Shown one piece after another: positions 36,441-45,288 of a stretch of DNA of 64,000 bases. Numbering within the stretch: position 1 is the stretch's first letter; every line of letters starts with the position of its first letter. This DNA is from Leptolinea sp. UBA5203. GTDB taxonomy: Bacteria; Chloroflexota; Anaerolineae; Anaerolineales; Anaerolineaceae. Where the stretch lies: NCBI GenBank assembly GCA_002412765.1, contig DHVR01000056.1, positions 1 to 64,000 on the forward strand. Reading direction: 5' to 3'. The translations under genes were made by a program, and so were the position numbers. The notes beneath the pieces were generated by a model. That model did no database searches. It saw only the letters and a program-made list of their open reading frames with translations, and was not told the DNA's origin.

Positions 36441-36811
36441 TGGAAAACAATATGGCAGTACCTGGACAAGCGCCTAAAAGTCCTAGACCCGCTGATGTGA
36501 TGGATAATCAGACCTACGATATGATGCTGGATGATTTTGATGATACTCCCCAAGCAGCAGTACCCAATAACCTGGGTATGCTGATGGATGTCAACATGCA
36601 GTTGACCGTTGAATTGGGTCGCGCAAAGATGAGTGTAAAACAAGTTTTAGAACTTCAGCAAGGTGCGGTATTGGAGCTTGACCGAATTGCAGGCGATGCG
36701 GTTGATATCTATGTGAATGATCATTTGATTGGAAGAGGGGATGTTGTGGTTGTGGATGATAAGTTTGGAGTTCGAATAACTGAGTTGATTATTCCAAAGC
36801 CAGGCGATTAA
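36440..36811 (+). CDS. fliN: Flagellar motor switch protein FliN
   Basis: A 123-aa protein. An acidic, low-complexity N-terminus (about 1-50) leads to the SPOA domain with MDVNMQLTVELGRAKMSVKQVL and GRGDVVVVDDKFGVRITEL. It forms the base of the C-ring with FliM. It overlaps fliM by one base. Confidence 0.93.
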   Translation: MENNMAVPGQAPKSPRPADVMDNQTYDMMLDDFDDTPQAAVPNNLGMLMDVNMQLTVELGRAKMSVKQVLELQQGAVLELDRIAGDAVDIYVNDHLIGRGDVVVVDDKFGVRITELIIPKPGD

Positions 36812-36812
36812 T

Positions 36813-37316
36813 ATGTTTGAACAAATAAAAAAAGTTCTATTAAAAAACGAGAAAAACAGGAAATTAGCTATCACGATTGGATGGGTAAGCCTTGTTTTGA
36901 TTGTCTTGATAATTGCAGCAAATATGGGGGGGAGTTCCGCAGTTAATGCCGATGAATTATCCGCTTCGACCGAGTTCAATATTGGAGAAATGGTATTTGG
37001 CACCATGATCCGTTTAGTGTTGGTGCTTGCATTAATTTATGGATTGTTTTCCATCTATCGATTATTCCAAAAAAGTGATTTGAAGATTGCAAAAAGGCGA
37101 TTACAAATCGTTGATTTGCATCGGTTTTCACAAAAGCAGGCAGTGGTCATCTTACGGGTGGACGATCAGGAATTGTTAATTGGCTTGACTGATCATGAGA
37201 TTACTTTTCTCAAAACCATTTCAGCTGGAAATCAAAAGACTGAATTGCAGGATTTCAATGATGATCCAGATCGAAAACCGTTTCAGGATTATATGGACGA
37301 ACAAAATGAGCAGTAA
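36813..37316 (+). CDS. fliO: Flagellar export protein FliO
   Basis: A 167-aa protein with two membrane segments: an N-terminal helix (about 18-35) and another (about 62-82, MIRLVLVLALIYGLFSIYRLF). A cytoplasmic domain follows with LQIVDLHRFSQKQAVVILRVDDQELLIGLTDHEI, the FliO/FliZ domain. FliO assists FliP assembly. Placement between fliN and fliP is canonical. It overlaps fliP by 11 bp. Confidence 0.85.
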   Translation: MFEQIKKVLLKNEKNRKLAITIGWVSLVLIVLIIAANMGGSSAVNADELSASTEFNIGEMVFGTMIRLVLVLALIYGLFSIYRLFQKSDLKIAKRRLQIVDLHRFSQKQAVVILRVDDQELLIGLTDHEITFLKTISAGNQKTELQDFNDDPDRKPFQDYMDEQNEQ

Positions 37317-38082
37317 TCAAAAGTTGGTAAAGCGGCGAACCTATTTATTGGTGTTTCTTTTGTTTGCATTGGCATTGGTTTTGTCATCCTGTTCAGGAAC
37401 CGGGGATATTAAAGCACCTGGGGTCACATTCTCTCTAGAACAAGACGGACAACCTGCGGAAGTCTCTTCGGGTGTTCAACTGCTGGTTTTAGTCACAGTC
37501 CTTTCCCTTGCCCCATCGATTGTGATCTTAATGACCTCCTTTACCCGTATCGTGATCGTACTTTCCCTTTTACGTAATGCCATTGGCACTCCAACAGTTC
37601 CTCCATCACAGGTTGTGATCGGTTTGGCTTTATTGTTAACCTTTTTTATCATGTCGCCGACGATTAACGAAATCAATACAACTGCCTTGCAGCCTTACAT
37701 CAATGAGCAAATTGATCAAGCAACCGCTTTGAAAAACGCCGCAATTCCGATACGTAATTTCATGTTTAAACAAACTCGGGAAAAAGATATTGAATTGTTC
37801 CTCTCCTTCAATGGAAGCGAGCAGCCTCAGACCATGGAAGATATTCCAACCCTGGTATTGATGCCTGCTTTTGTCATTAGTGAATTAAAAACTGCCTTTA
37901 TGATGGGGTTTGTCATTTATGTCCCATTTCTGATTATCGATATGGTCATTTCCAGCATCCTGCTTGCCATGGGTATGATGATGATGCCGCCATCGCTTAT
38001 TTCATTACCTTTTAAATTATTATTATTCGTTATGGTGGATGGTTGGTATCTACTCACCCGTTCACTACTATCAAGTTTTTAG
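37306..38082 (+). CDS. fliP: Flagellar export gate protein FliP
   Basis: A 258-aa protein of the export gate. Four membrane helices and the motifs LTSFTRIVIVLSLLRNAIGTP, FFIMSPTI, PAFVISELKTAFMMGF and DMVISSILLAMGMMMMPP are conserved. I chose the ATG at 37306, inside the end of fliO, because it gives a signal peptide; the frame extends to 37195. The signal peptide (residues 1-29) ends in a lipobox-like LSSC29, which is unusual for FliP. Mature FliP would begin around residue 29 and belong to the FliP5-FliQ4-FliR complex. Confidence 0.9.
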   Translation: MSSNQKLVKRRTYLLVFLLFALALVLSSCSGTGDIKAPGVTFSLEQDGQPAEVSSGVQLLVLVTVLSLAPSIVILMTSFTRIVIVLSLLRNAIGTPTVPPSQVVIGLALLLTFFIMSPTINEINTTALQPYINEQIDQATALKNAAIPIRNFMFKQTREKDIELFLSFNGSEQPQTMEDIPTLVLMPAFVISELKTAFMMGFVIYVPFLIIDMVISSILLAMGMMMMPPSLISLPFKLLLFVMVDGWYLLTRSLLSSF

Positions 38083-38093
38083 GGAGGATTAAT

Positions 38094-38363
38094 ATGGACG
38101 AAGGAATGTTAATTACCTTAGCGCAAAATGCGCTGGTGATGACGGCTATGCTTGCAGCTCCTTTCCTCTTGGTAACATTGGTCATTGGTAGTATCATCAG
38201 TCTCATACAGGCGGCTACTCAGGTAAACGAGTTTACATTAACCTTTATACCGAAAATTATTGGTATTCTCGTTGTCCTTGTTTTACTAGGTAGCTGGATG
38301 ATTCAACAATTATTAGTTTATACAACAAATTTGTATAATACACTGCCAACATTAATCAAGTGA
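38094..38363 (+). CDS. fliQ: Flagellar export gate protein FliQ
   Basis: An 89-aa protein with two membrane helices. ATQVNEFTLTFIPKIIGI is the FliQ signature. The ATG at 38094 follows GGGAGGAT; the frame extends back to 38043. It forms the export gate with FliP and FliR. Instead of fliR, two non-flagellar genes (HDOD and REC) follow directly. Confidence 0.93.
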   Translation: MDEGMLITLAQNALVMTAMLAAPFLLVTLVIGSIISLIQAATQVNEFTLTFIPKIIGILVVLVLLGSWMIQQLLVYTTNLYNTLPTLIK

Positions 38364-38367
38364 GCCT

Positions 38368-39231
38368 ATGCAGACTACTTTGCTTGTTTCTCAAACAGAA
38401 TTAAGCCAATATCAACAAAAAATTCTGAAGTTTATCGATTCCGATTTAAAACCATTGCCCAGCAGTGTTTCTCGAGTGTTAAATGCGGTGGATGATCAGA
38501 TGAGTAACGCTGGATTTATAGGGGAGTTATTGGGGCTGGATCATATTTTGGCTGCCAAGGTATTGCAGGCAGCCAATTCAGCTTATCTTGGATATGGGCC
38601 TTCTTGTTCAAGTTTAACCGATGCCGTTGTACGATTGGGATTCAATCGCATTAAGACCATGGTATTAGGGGTGGTAACTTCTTCTGTTCTTGAAACATCT
38701 TTAAAAGGGTACCGCTATTCATCAACGGATATTTGGAATCATTCAGTGGCTGTTGCCACTTCTGCTCAATGGATAGCCAGAGCCATGCGGTACGCTTTTC
38801 CAGAAGAAGCCTATGTTGCCGGTCTGTTGCATGATATAGGGAAAATTACTTTGAACCACCTGATTGTTGGGATTTTAGCCCCTTTCTATGTTCAGGTGGA
38901 TCAAAAGGGGTTTGCCGTGTATCGGGTCGAACGGATGTATTTCGGACTTGATCATGCATTTGTGGGCGGTATGATGGCGAAGAAGTGGAATTTTCCGGAA
39001 CGATTACTTTTGGGAATAAAGCATCACCACACACCCAATGAATCCACTGATGATGGGTATCTCGCGAGCATTGTTAACATTGCTAATGCCTGTAACCCTT
39101 ATAGTAATTCAAAAGACAATCATTATGGACTGGATAATATTCATCCATCTTCATATGCAATTCTGGGTCTAGATAAACAGCAAATTTCTGAAAAAATTGC
39201 TGATCTTTTCACATATTACAGATCAAAATAA
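38368..39231 (+). CDS. HDOD-domain protein in the flagellar operon
   Basis: A 287-aa protein of the HDOD family. The HDOD domain (about 25-230) includes LLHDIGKITLNH and IKHHHTPNE, and appears to cover most of the length. HDOD domains in other bacteria act in signalling, often next to chemotaxis or biofilm genes; some retain HD residues, but catalysis is not shown. It lies 4 bp after fliQ and 3 bp before a REC gene, both on the same strand, so it is co-transcribed. A role in flagellar signalling is inferred from location. Confidence 0.85.
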   Translation: MQTTLLVSQTELSQYQQKILKFIDSDLKPLPSSVSRVLNAVDDQMSNAGFIGELLGLDHILAAKVLQAANSAYLGYGPSCSSLTDAVVRLGFNRIKTMVLGVVTSSVLETSLKGYRYSSTDIWNHSVAVATSAQWIARAMRYAFPEEAYVAGLLHDIGKITLNHLIVGILAPFYVQVDQKGFAVYRVERMYFGLDHAFVGGMMAKKWNFPERLLLGIKHHHTPNESTDDGYLASIVNIANACNPYSNSKDNHYGLDNIHPSSYAILGLDKQQISEKIADLFTYYRSK

Positions 39232-39234
39232 AAC

Positions 39235-39645
39235 GTGGAAAAAACTACCCGTAAACCAAAAAAAATTGACCGAATATGCATTATGGAATCAGATCGGCTT
39301 CTTTCCGATTTTATGGTTTTAATCCTTGAAGAATTTGGTTTTAAAATTGATATCGTATCCGACAAAACTGAAATTCAGGCCTATATTACTGAGAAAAGAC
39401 CAAGACTTTATATCATCGATGTGTTTTTACCCCAATGGAACGGTCTGGAAATCATTCAGTATATGCAAGAAAATGAACTTTTATCTGGTACACGGGTGAT
39501 TGTAATCTCTGCTTTTGGTTACCAGGAAGTTGTTCAGCAGGCGATTTTAAATGGAGCATCCGATTTCCTCTTGAAACCTTTTGAAAAACAAACCTTATTG
39601 ACCAAAGTCCGGACCCAATTAATTGAACTTTATCACGGGGGATAA
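39235..39645 (+). CDS. Single-domain CheY-like response regulator
   Basis: A 136-aa receiver with a phospho-acceptor Asp in LYIIDVFLPQWNG and the lysine in FLLKPFEK; the acidic pocket is MESD. There is no output domain. The GTG start at 39235 lies 3 bp after the HDOD stop without a clear Shine-Dalgarno, so translation may be coupled; an internal ATG (39283) is possible. Together with the HDOD gene it could pass a signal to FliM or the export apparatus, but this is unproven. Confidence 0.82.
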   Translation: MEKTTRKPKKIDRICIMESDRLLSDFMVLILEEFGFKIDIVSDKTEIQAYITEKRPRLYIIDVFLPQWNGLEIIQYMQENELLSGTRVIVISAFGYQEVVQQAILNGASDFLLKPFEKQTLLTKVRTQLIELYHGG

Positions 39646-39744
39646 AGCAGATTATTATTTTACAAATAATTTAGTCATGCTTCACTTTCCATTTACAGCC
39701 AAAAAAGCGCTCTGCGGGTATCTTAATAACGTGGAGAAAAGTTC

Positions 39745-40506
39745 ATGCTAATTTCGATTGCTGCAGTTCAATACTTTATCCTGATATTTACCCGAGTGAT
39801 TGTGATTCTGGTACAGATACCCATCTTTGGTGGAGCCATGATTAACAACACGGTAAAAGTCGGATTGGGTATTGCCATTTCAATTATGATTATTCCCCTC
39901 GAACAAATCTTGAATTATCAAGTGGAATTACCCGCCGTTGGATTGGCCTATGCGATATTTCAGGAAATAGTCATTGGATTTATGGCAGGATTTGCGGCGT
40001 CTTTATTATTTAATATGATCCAAACAGCTGCTACACTGATGGATCTTTCCAGTGGTTTTAGTGCCGGATCTGTTTTTAACCCCACAATTGGAGCACCCGG
40101 ATCAGCATTTGATCAATTTTTTGTTTTATTTGCCATGATGTATTTTCTGGTCATCAATGCACACCATCAATTTTTACTAGGTTTAAGATACACTTTTGTC
40201 GTTTTACCAATCGGCAGTTCTTTGAACCTCCTTACGCCAGATAATTTATTAACCATGAGTGGAAAGATCATTAGCAGTGGTGTTCAAATAGCATTACCAG
40301 TCATGGGTGCTTTGTTGCTAACCGATCTAACAATGGGCTTATTGGCTCGTGTTTCTCCCCAAATCAATGTTTTCTTTTTAGGTCTACCCGTTAAAGTTTG
40401 GGTGGCAGTGGTTGGCTTATTTTCGGCAATAATCATTCTTGGTCCTGTAATTCGAGATATTTTCGCCAATGTGGACTTGGACATGATTCAGATATTAGGA
40501 CTATAA
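39745..40506 (+). CDS. fliR: Flagellar export gate protein FliR
   Basis: A 253-aa membrane protein of about six helices, with FTRVIVILVQIPIFGG and SSGFSAGSVFNPTIGAPGSAFDQFF, typical of FliR. It lies 99 bp after the REC gene and 3 bp before flhB. GGAGAAAAG precedes the ATG. It forms the export gate with FliP and FliQ. The 99-bp gap shows no gene or clear promoter. Confidence 0.93.
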   Translation: MLISIAAVQYFILIFTRVIVILVQIPIFGGAMINNTVKVGLGIAISIMIIPLEQILNYQVELPAVGLAYAIFQEIVIGFMAGFAASLLFNMIQTAATLMDLSSGFSAGSVFNPTIGAPGSAFDQFFVLFAMMYFLVINAHHQFLLGLRYTFVVLPIGSSLNLLTPDNLLTMSGKIISSGVQIALPVMGALLLTDLTMGLLARVSPQINVFFLGLPVKVWVAVVGLFSAIIILGPVIRDIFANVDLDMIQILGL

Positions 40507-40509
40507 CTC

Positions 40510-41589
40510 ATGGCAGAGAAAACCGAAGCCCCAACTCCTCGAAGGATACAGGATGCACGGGAGCGTGGACAAGTTGCTAAGTCAGTGGAACTCAATTCTG
40601 CACTGATATTGTTAATTGTTGGAGTTTGGATTATCCCAGGACCTGGAGCACAGTTAGCTATTGCGTTGGAGAGAGTCATTTTGGCTATGATTTCAAAGAT
40701 AGAACCCGGAATTGTTGCCGTGGATATGACAACAGTTTGGTTACGCGATGTGCTTTTTTCAAACCTGTCATTCCTTGCACTTCCTTTGATAGAAATTTTA
40801 TTTGGGATATTAATAATAAGCGTTGGGATGGATTTTCTTCAAACCGGTATAAATTTTCCATCGAAAAGAAAGTTTGTGGATTTTGATCGAGTGAATCCAG
40901 CTTCAGGATTGAAAAAATTATTCTCATTGAACGGCTTGGTAAATTTACTTAAGTCAACATTGAAACTAACAATTGTAGGATTAATCGCCTATCAGTATTT
41001 TCAAGCGAACATGAACCAGCTTTCTATACTATCAACTATGAGTATGAAAGGGGGACTGATGGTTTGGATCAATATGGCGACTGGTTTGGTCATTCGCATT
41101 GGAGCTGTCTATTTTATTCTTGCTGTTGCGGATTACATCTATCAGCGTTGGGAGTACATGCGGAATCTGAAGATGTCCAAACAGGATATCATGGATGAAT
41201 TAAAGAGAACAGAAGGGGATCCATTTATTCGAGGACGTATTCGCCAGCAGCAAAGGCGAATGGCTCAAATGCGAATGATGTCGAAGGTACCAAAATCAGA
41301 TGTGGTGGTGGTTAACCCAACCCATTTGGCGGTAGCCATCAAATATGATGACAAAAAGCACAAAGCACCGGTTGTTCTGGCAAAAGGGGCTGATTTGGTT
41401 GCTGCCCGGATTATTGAAATTGCCAGAGAAAATAATATTGAAGTTATCCAAAATATTCCTGTTGCCCGTGCATTATATAAAAGCGTTGAGATAGATGATG
41501 AAATACCTGCTGAAATGTACATGGCAATGGCCGAGATTTTATCTTTCGTCTTTAGGAAAATGAAAAAACAAGGTAATTATGGCAGTTGA
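40510..41589 (+). CDS. flhB: Flagellar export protein FlhB
   Basis: A 359-aa protein with four membrane helices in the N-terminal half and a cytoplasmic domain. The autocleavage motif NPTH is at 269-272. The start MAEKTEAPTPRRIQDARERGQV is typical. FlhB switches export from rod/hook to filament substrates. It overlaps flhA by 11 bp. Confidence 0.96.
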   Translation: MAEKTEAPTPRRIQDARERGQVAKSVELNSALILLIVGVWIIPGPGAQLAIALERVILAMISKIEPGIVAVDMTTVWLRDVLFSNLSFLALPLIEILFGILIISVGMDFLQTGINFPSKRKFVDFDRVNPASGLKKLFSLNGLVNLLKSTLKLTIVGLIAYQYFQANMNQLSILSTMSMKGGLMVWINMATGLVIRIGAVYFILAVADYIYQRWEYMRNLKMSKQDIMDELKRTEGDPFIRGRIRQQQRRMAQMRMMSKVPKSDVVVVNPTHLAVAIKYDDKKHKAPVVLAKGADLVAARIIEIARENNIEVIQNIPVARALYKSVEIDDEIPAEMYMAMAEILSFVFRKMKKQGNYGS

Positions 41590-43657
41590 AACAAATTCCT
41601 CCATACCAATGTTAAATTTAAAACGTCTGTTCCAATCCAAGGACATGATGATGGCATTTGCCCTTGTCCTCATGGTTGTGATGATGTTGGTACCTTTGCC
41701 AAGTTTTGTCCTGGATCTGGTTGTGGGCCTTAACCTGGCAATGTCTGTCGGGATCATTTTGTTAACCATGTATACCAAACAGCCACTCGAATTTTCAGTC
41801 TTTCCATCCTTACTCCTGTTGGTTACCTTATTCCGATTAGCCATCAATATTTCAGCCAGTCGATTGATTTTATTGGAAGGCAACGCGGGCATGATTATTG
41901 ATACCTTTGGTAAGATTGTGGTCGGTGGCAATTATGTGGTGGGTGTAGTCATCTTCATTATGCTGATGATTATTCAATTTGCCGTCATCAATAATGGTGC
42001 AGGTCGTGTATCTGAAGTTACGGCCAGGTTTACGCTGGACGCGATGCCTGGGAAGCAAATGGCGATTGATGCTGACTTAAATGCGGGAATCATCAATGAA
42101 ATTGAAGCGCAGCAGCGTAGAAAGCAAGTTACTGTTGAAGCGAACTTTTATGGGGCAATGGATGGTGCCAGTAAATTTGTAAAAGGGGATGCTGTCGCTG
42201 CCATCATTGTGATGATTGTTAACATTGTGGGGGGGTTCATTATTGGGATGGTGCAATTTAATTTGGATTTCCTTACTGCGCTGCAAAATTACACGGTTTT
42301 AACGGTTGGTGCCGGGTTGGCTGTTCAGGTACCTGCCTTATTAATTTCCGCTGCGTCGGGTTTGATTGTCACTCGGTCGGCAACTGAAGAATCTTTGGGT
42401 GTTGATCTGGTTACTCAGTTATCCAATTACAAAGTTCTATTCGCAGGATCGGCCATCATGGTGATGATCGGGTTAATTCCTGGCATGCCAAAAATCCCAT
42501 TTTTGGTTATTGCTTTAGGACTGGGTGGTGTGGCCTATATCATTTGGCGGGATTCACAGAAAACAGTTAGTGTCGCTGAACCGGAAGAGATCAAACCCGC
42601 CTTGGAAACGCCTGAAGAGATGATGCATTCGTTGATCATTGATCCGATTGAATTGGAAGTGGGGTATGGCCTTATACCTTTGGTGGATGAAGAACGTGCA
42701 GATAACTTGCTTCGTCAAATCACTAATATTCGCCGCCAGCTCATCAATGAGCTTGGATTCGTTCTGCCCGTTGTCAGAATTCGGGACAATCTGCGGCTGC
42801 AACCCCAGAACTATCGGATAAAAATCAGAGGCGAAGAAATTACCCGCGGCGATATTTTGGTTGACCGCTACCTGGCTATTCCGAATGGACCTGTGGAAGT
42901 AGAAATTAAAGGGATCCCGACAACTGAACCTGCTTTTGGTATGCCAGCCTATTGGATCAGTGAATCCGAAAAAGGGAAAGCTGAAATTGCCGGGTATACC
43001 GTTGTATCTCCTCTTGCTATGATCAGCACCCATTTGACGGAAGTCATTCGTTTGCATTCCTCACAATTGTTATCCCGCCAAATGTTAAAAGAAATGTTGG
43101 ATCAATTGCGGCATCATTCACCGGCCGCGGTGGATGGCTTGATCCCTGAATTGTTAACCCTGGGTGAATTACAAGAAATATTGAGGAACTTATTAAAAGA
43201 ACGCATCCCGGTTCGAGATTTGGCTGGGATTCTGGAGACATTGGCCAAGCACGCCCATTCCACGCGGGACACGAATATTTTGGCTGAGGCAGTCAGGCAA
43301 ACCATGTCAGTCGCTCTTTCGAATTTGTATCGGGAACCTGATGGGCAAATCCATGCTTTTACCCTTGCTCCGAAGTTGGAATCCATGCTACGTCAGACAC
43401 TGAATTCAGCGGAGGGTGGGTTTATGTTCCAAATTGACGCGTCTACTGCCCAATCGATTTTACATTCGATTGGTGAGCAAATGGAAAATTTGGCAAAGGA
43501 TGGTCATATGCCCATATTGCTTTGTTCACGGGAATTACGGCTGGCGATTCGGAAATTGATAGAAATGTCATTTAATACTCTGATTGTAATGGCTTTTTCG
43601 GAGATCAGTGCAGGAACAAAAGTAACTGCTCACGGCATGGTAGAAATCAACTCGTAA
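41579..43657 (+). CDS. flhA: Flagellar export protein FlhA
   Basis: A 692-aa protein with eight membrane helices (about 15-330) including ASRLILLEGNAGMIIDTFG, and a large cytoplasmic domain (about 350-692) that forms the nonameric substrate-docking ring. Motifs DAMPGKQMAIDADLNAG and QRRKQV are conserved in the FlhA/FHIPEP family. The start overlaps flhB by 11 bp. The next gene, flhF, is 13 bp away. Confidence 0.97.
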   Translation: MAVETNSSIPMLNLKRLFQSKDMMMAFALVLMVVMMLVPLPSFVLDLVVGLNLAMSVGIILLTMYTKQPLEFSVFPSLLLLVTLFRLAINISASRLILLEGNAGMIIDTFGKIVVGGNYVVGVVIFIMLMIIQFAVINNGAGRVSEVTARFTLDAMPGKQMAIDADLNAGIINEIEAQQRRKQVTVEANFYGAMDGASKFVKGDAVAAIIVMIVNIVGGFIIGMVQFNLDFLTALQNYTVLTVGAGLAVQVPALLISAASGLIVTRSATEESLGVDLVTQLSNYKVLFAGSAIMVMIGLIPGMPKIPFLVIALGLGGVAYIIWRDSQKTVSVAEPEEIKPALETPEEMMHSLIIDPIELEVGYGLIPLVDEERADNLLRQITNIRRQLINELGFVLPVVRIRDNLRLQPQNYRIKIRGEEITRGDILVDRYLAIPNGPVEVEIKGIPTTEPAFGMPAYWISESEKGKAEIAGYTVVSPLAMISTHLTEVIRLHSSQLLSRQMLKEMLDQLRHHSPAAVDGLIPELLTLGELQEILRNLLKERIPVRDLAGILETLAKHAHSTRDTNILAEAVRQTMSVALSNLYREPDGQIHAFTLAPKLESMLRQTLNSAEGGFMFQIDASTAQSILHSIGEQMENLAKDGHMPILLCSRELRLAIRKLIEMSFNTLIVMAFSEISAGTKVTAHGMVEINS

Positions 43658-43670
43658 AAGTGAAGAATAA

Positions 43671-44975
43671 ATGAAAACGATTACCTTTCAAGCCGAAAAT
43701 ATGCAAAAAGCATTAGAAATTGTTCAACAAGAACTAGGTCCAGATGCCATGGTTGTTTCCGTAAGGCAAATCCCTGGTGGCCCGGTTTGGCAAGTATGGA
43801 AAACACCCATCATTGAGATAGTTGCAGGTATCCCGGATGGAACAGTAGAACCTGTTAAGACAAAACCTATCAAGAAAACATCCCAACATGAATATGCCAG
43901 TGAACCGGATGACATTAAGGATTCGTTGTCTGAACTCTATAGCACATCAAATTTCGAGAAAAACGAAAAGGTACCAGCAGCTACAGGGACATATAACAGG
44001 AGAAAACCATTGCCGGAAAAAGCTGAAAAATCAGAGATACACGATCCTAATGAAAATTTTGGGAAAAATTTCGATGATCTTTATGCCGGAAAACAGCAAA
44101 CATTAGTAAACTCAAAATCAAGAGTGGAAGAAAGTAAATCATCTCAATTAAAAGCTTTTGCCAGTATTCTTCCAACCTTACCAATACAAACAACAAAATT
44201 ATTACAAAAATTGCTGGAACAGGGTGTGGCGGAAGAATATATTTATCGGGTTGCACAGTTGTTACACACAACAATGACAGATCAAACAAGAACTAACCCG
44301 GATAAGATCGCCAGTTTTCTGCAAAAGCAATTTGAAGCATCGATCAATTCAAATAAAACAATAATTGGGATCAACCCAAAGATCATTTGTTTGATCGGTA
44401 CCAGTGGAGTAGGAAAGACAAGTACTATCGCAAAATTGGCAACATATTATGGCAGACGTCTCAATAAAAAGGTAACCTGGATTTGTGCAGATACCGTGAG
44501 GTCCGGAGCTATTGCAGAAGCGAATACGTATGTTGATTCAATTGGCGCTACTTTAAAAATTGCATATACCGCCTCAGATTTGAGTGAAGCTATCAGCCAA
44601 TCCATTAATGCTGGGGCAGAATACATTCTGATTGATACACCAGCTTTCAATCCAAATCGAGAATCAAGTGTTTTGGATTTAGGCAATTTGATAACGGTGA
44701 TTCCCAAAAGGAACACTTGGCTGGTTTTACCGGCAACCGCTAAAGAAAAAGATTTAAACCAGGTTTACTCAGCAGTGTCTCACTTTAGGATCAGGGGAAT
44801 GGTGGTTACCAAGATGGATGAAACGACGACTTTTGGCCCAATTTTCAATATCCTGGTGAAACATAAAACACCATTGAATTATTTGACCTTCGGATCCAAT
44901 GTGGTTAACGATCTGGTTGCAGCAGAGCCGAGCATCTTTGTCCAATCGTTATTTGAAGAGAGGTACGTGGGTTAA
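43671..44975 (+). CDS. flhF: SRP-type GTPase FlhF
   Basis: A 434-aa protein. A basic and disordered N-terminal region (about 1-160) leads to the N and G domains (about 165-430). The P-loop is GTSGVGKTST (243-252), G2 includes DTVRSGA, G4 is TKMD (380-383), and G3 reads DTPAFNP (322-328) where DTAGR is usual. FlhF sets the place of flagellar assembly at the membrane. The next gene is not flhG. The G3 change could alter GTP hydrolysis. Confidence 0.9.
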   Translation: MKTITFQAENMQKALEIVQQELGPDAMVVSVRQIPGGPVWQVWKTPIIEIVAGIPDGTVEPVKTKPIKKTSQHEYASEPDDIKDSLSELYSTSNFEKNEKVPAATGTYNRRKPLPEKAEKSEIHDPNENFGKNFDDLYAGKQQTLVNSKSRVEESKSSQLKAFASILPTLPIQTTKLLQKLLEQGVAEEYIYRVAQLLHTTMTDQTRTNPDKIASFLQKQFEASINSNKTIIGINPKIICLIGTSGVGKTSTIAKLATYYGRRLNKKVTWICADTVRSGAIAEANTYVDSIGATLKIAYTASDLSEAISQSINAGAEYILIDTPAFNPNRESSVLDLGNLITVIPKRNTWLVLPATAKEKDLNQVYSAVSHFRIRGMVVTKMDETTTFGPIFNILVKHKTPLNYLTFGSNVVNDLVAAEPSIFVQSLFEERYVG

Positions 44976-45277
44976 TGGCTAAAACTAAGGGATCCCAGAA
45001 TCAAACTGCAATGGCCAATCCTAAGGTTCATCCTGTTTTAGAAGCAGGTGTGACGTTGACGAAGATTTTGATCCTGATTACTGCTGGACTTGTCTTTTTA
45101 TTTTCGCTTCAGGCGGGTGCCGAATGGTATGACGTCGCAATCCGAACATCCCTGGCTATCATCGTTGTCGGTTTACTCGGATGGTATATCAATTGGAAGT
45201 TGGGAAAGTGGATTATAAGTTACGAGATGAACAAGCTGCAAAAGGACGATGCTCATATTTTGGATGAGAAAGTTTGA
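44975..45277 (+). CDS. Two-helix membrane protein in the flhG position
   Basis: A 100-aa protein with two membrane helices (about 25-48 and 55-75) and a short, charged C-terminus. It overlaps flhF by one base (TAATG) and lies directly upstream of fliA. In most clusters flhG (a MinD-type ATPase) follows flhF; this protein has no P-loop and is unrelated. Function unknown. Confidence 0.75.
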   Translation: MAKTKGSQNQTAMANPKVHPVLEAGVTLTKILILITAGLVFLFSLQAGAEWYDVAIRTSLAIIVVGLLGWYINWKLGKWIISYEMNKLQKDDAHILDEKV

Positions 45278-45288
45278 CGGAAAAATAA

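Noticed and set aside
44975..45277. Annotation as FlhG
   Set aside because: The protein is 100 aa with two membrane helices and no P-loop, so it is not the MinD-type ATPase.
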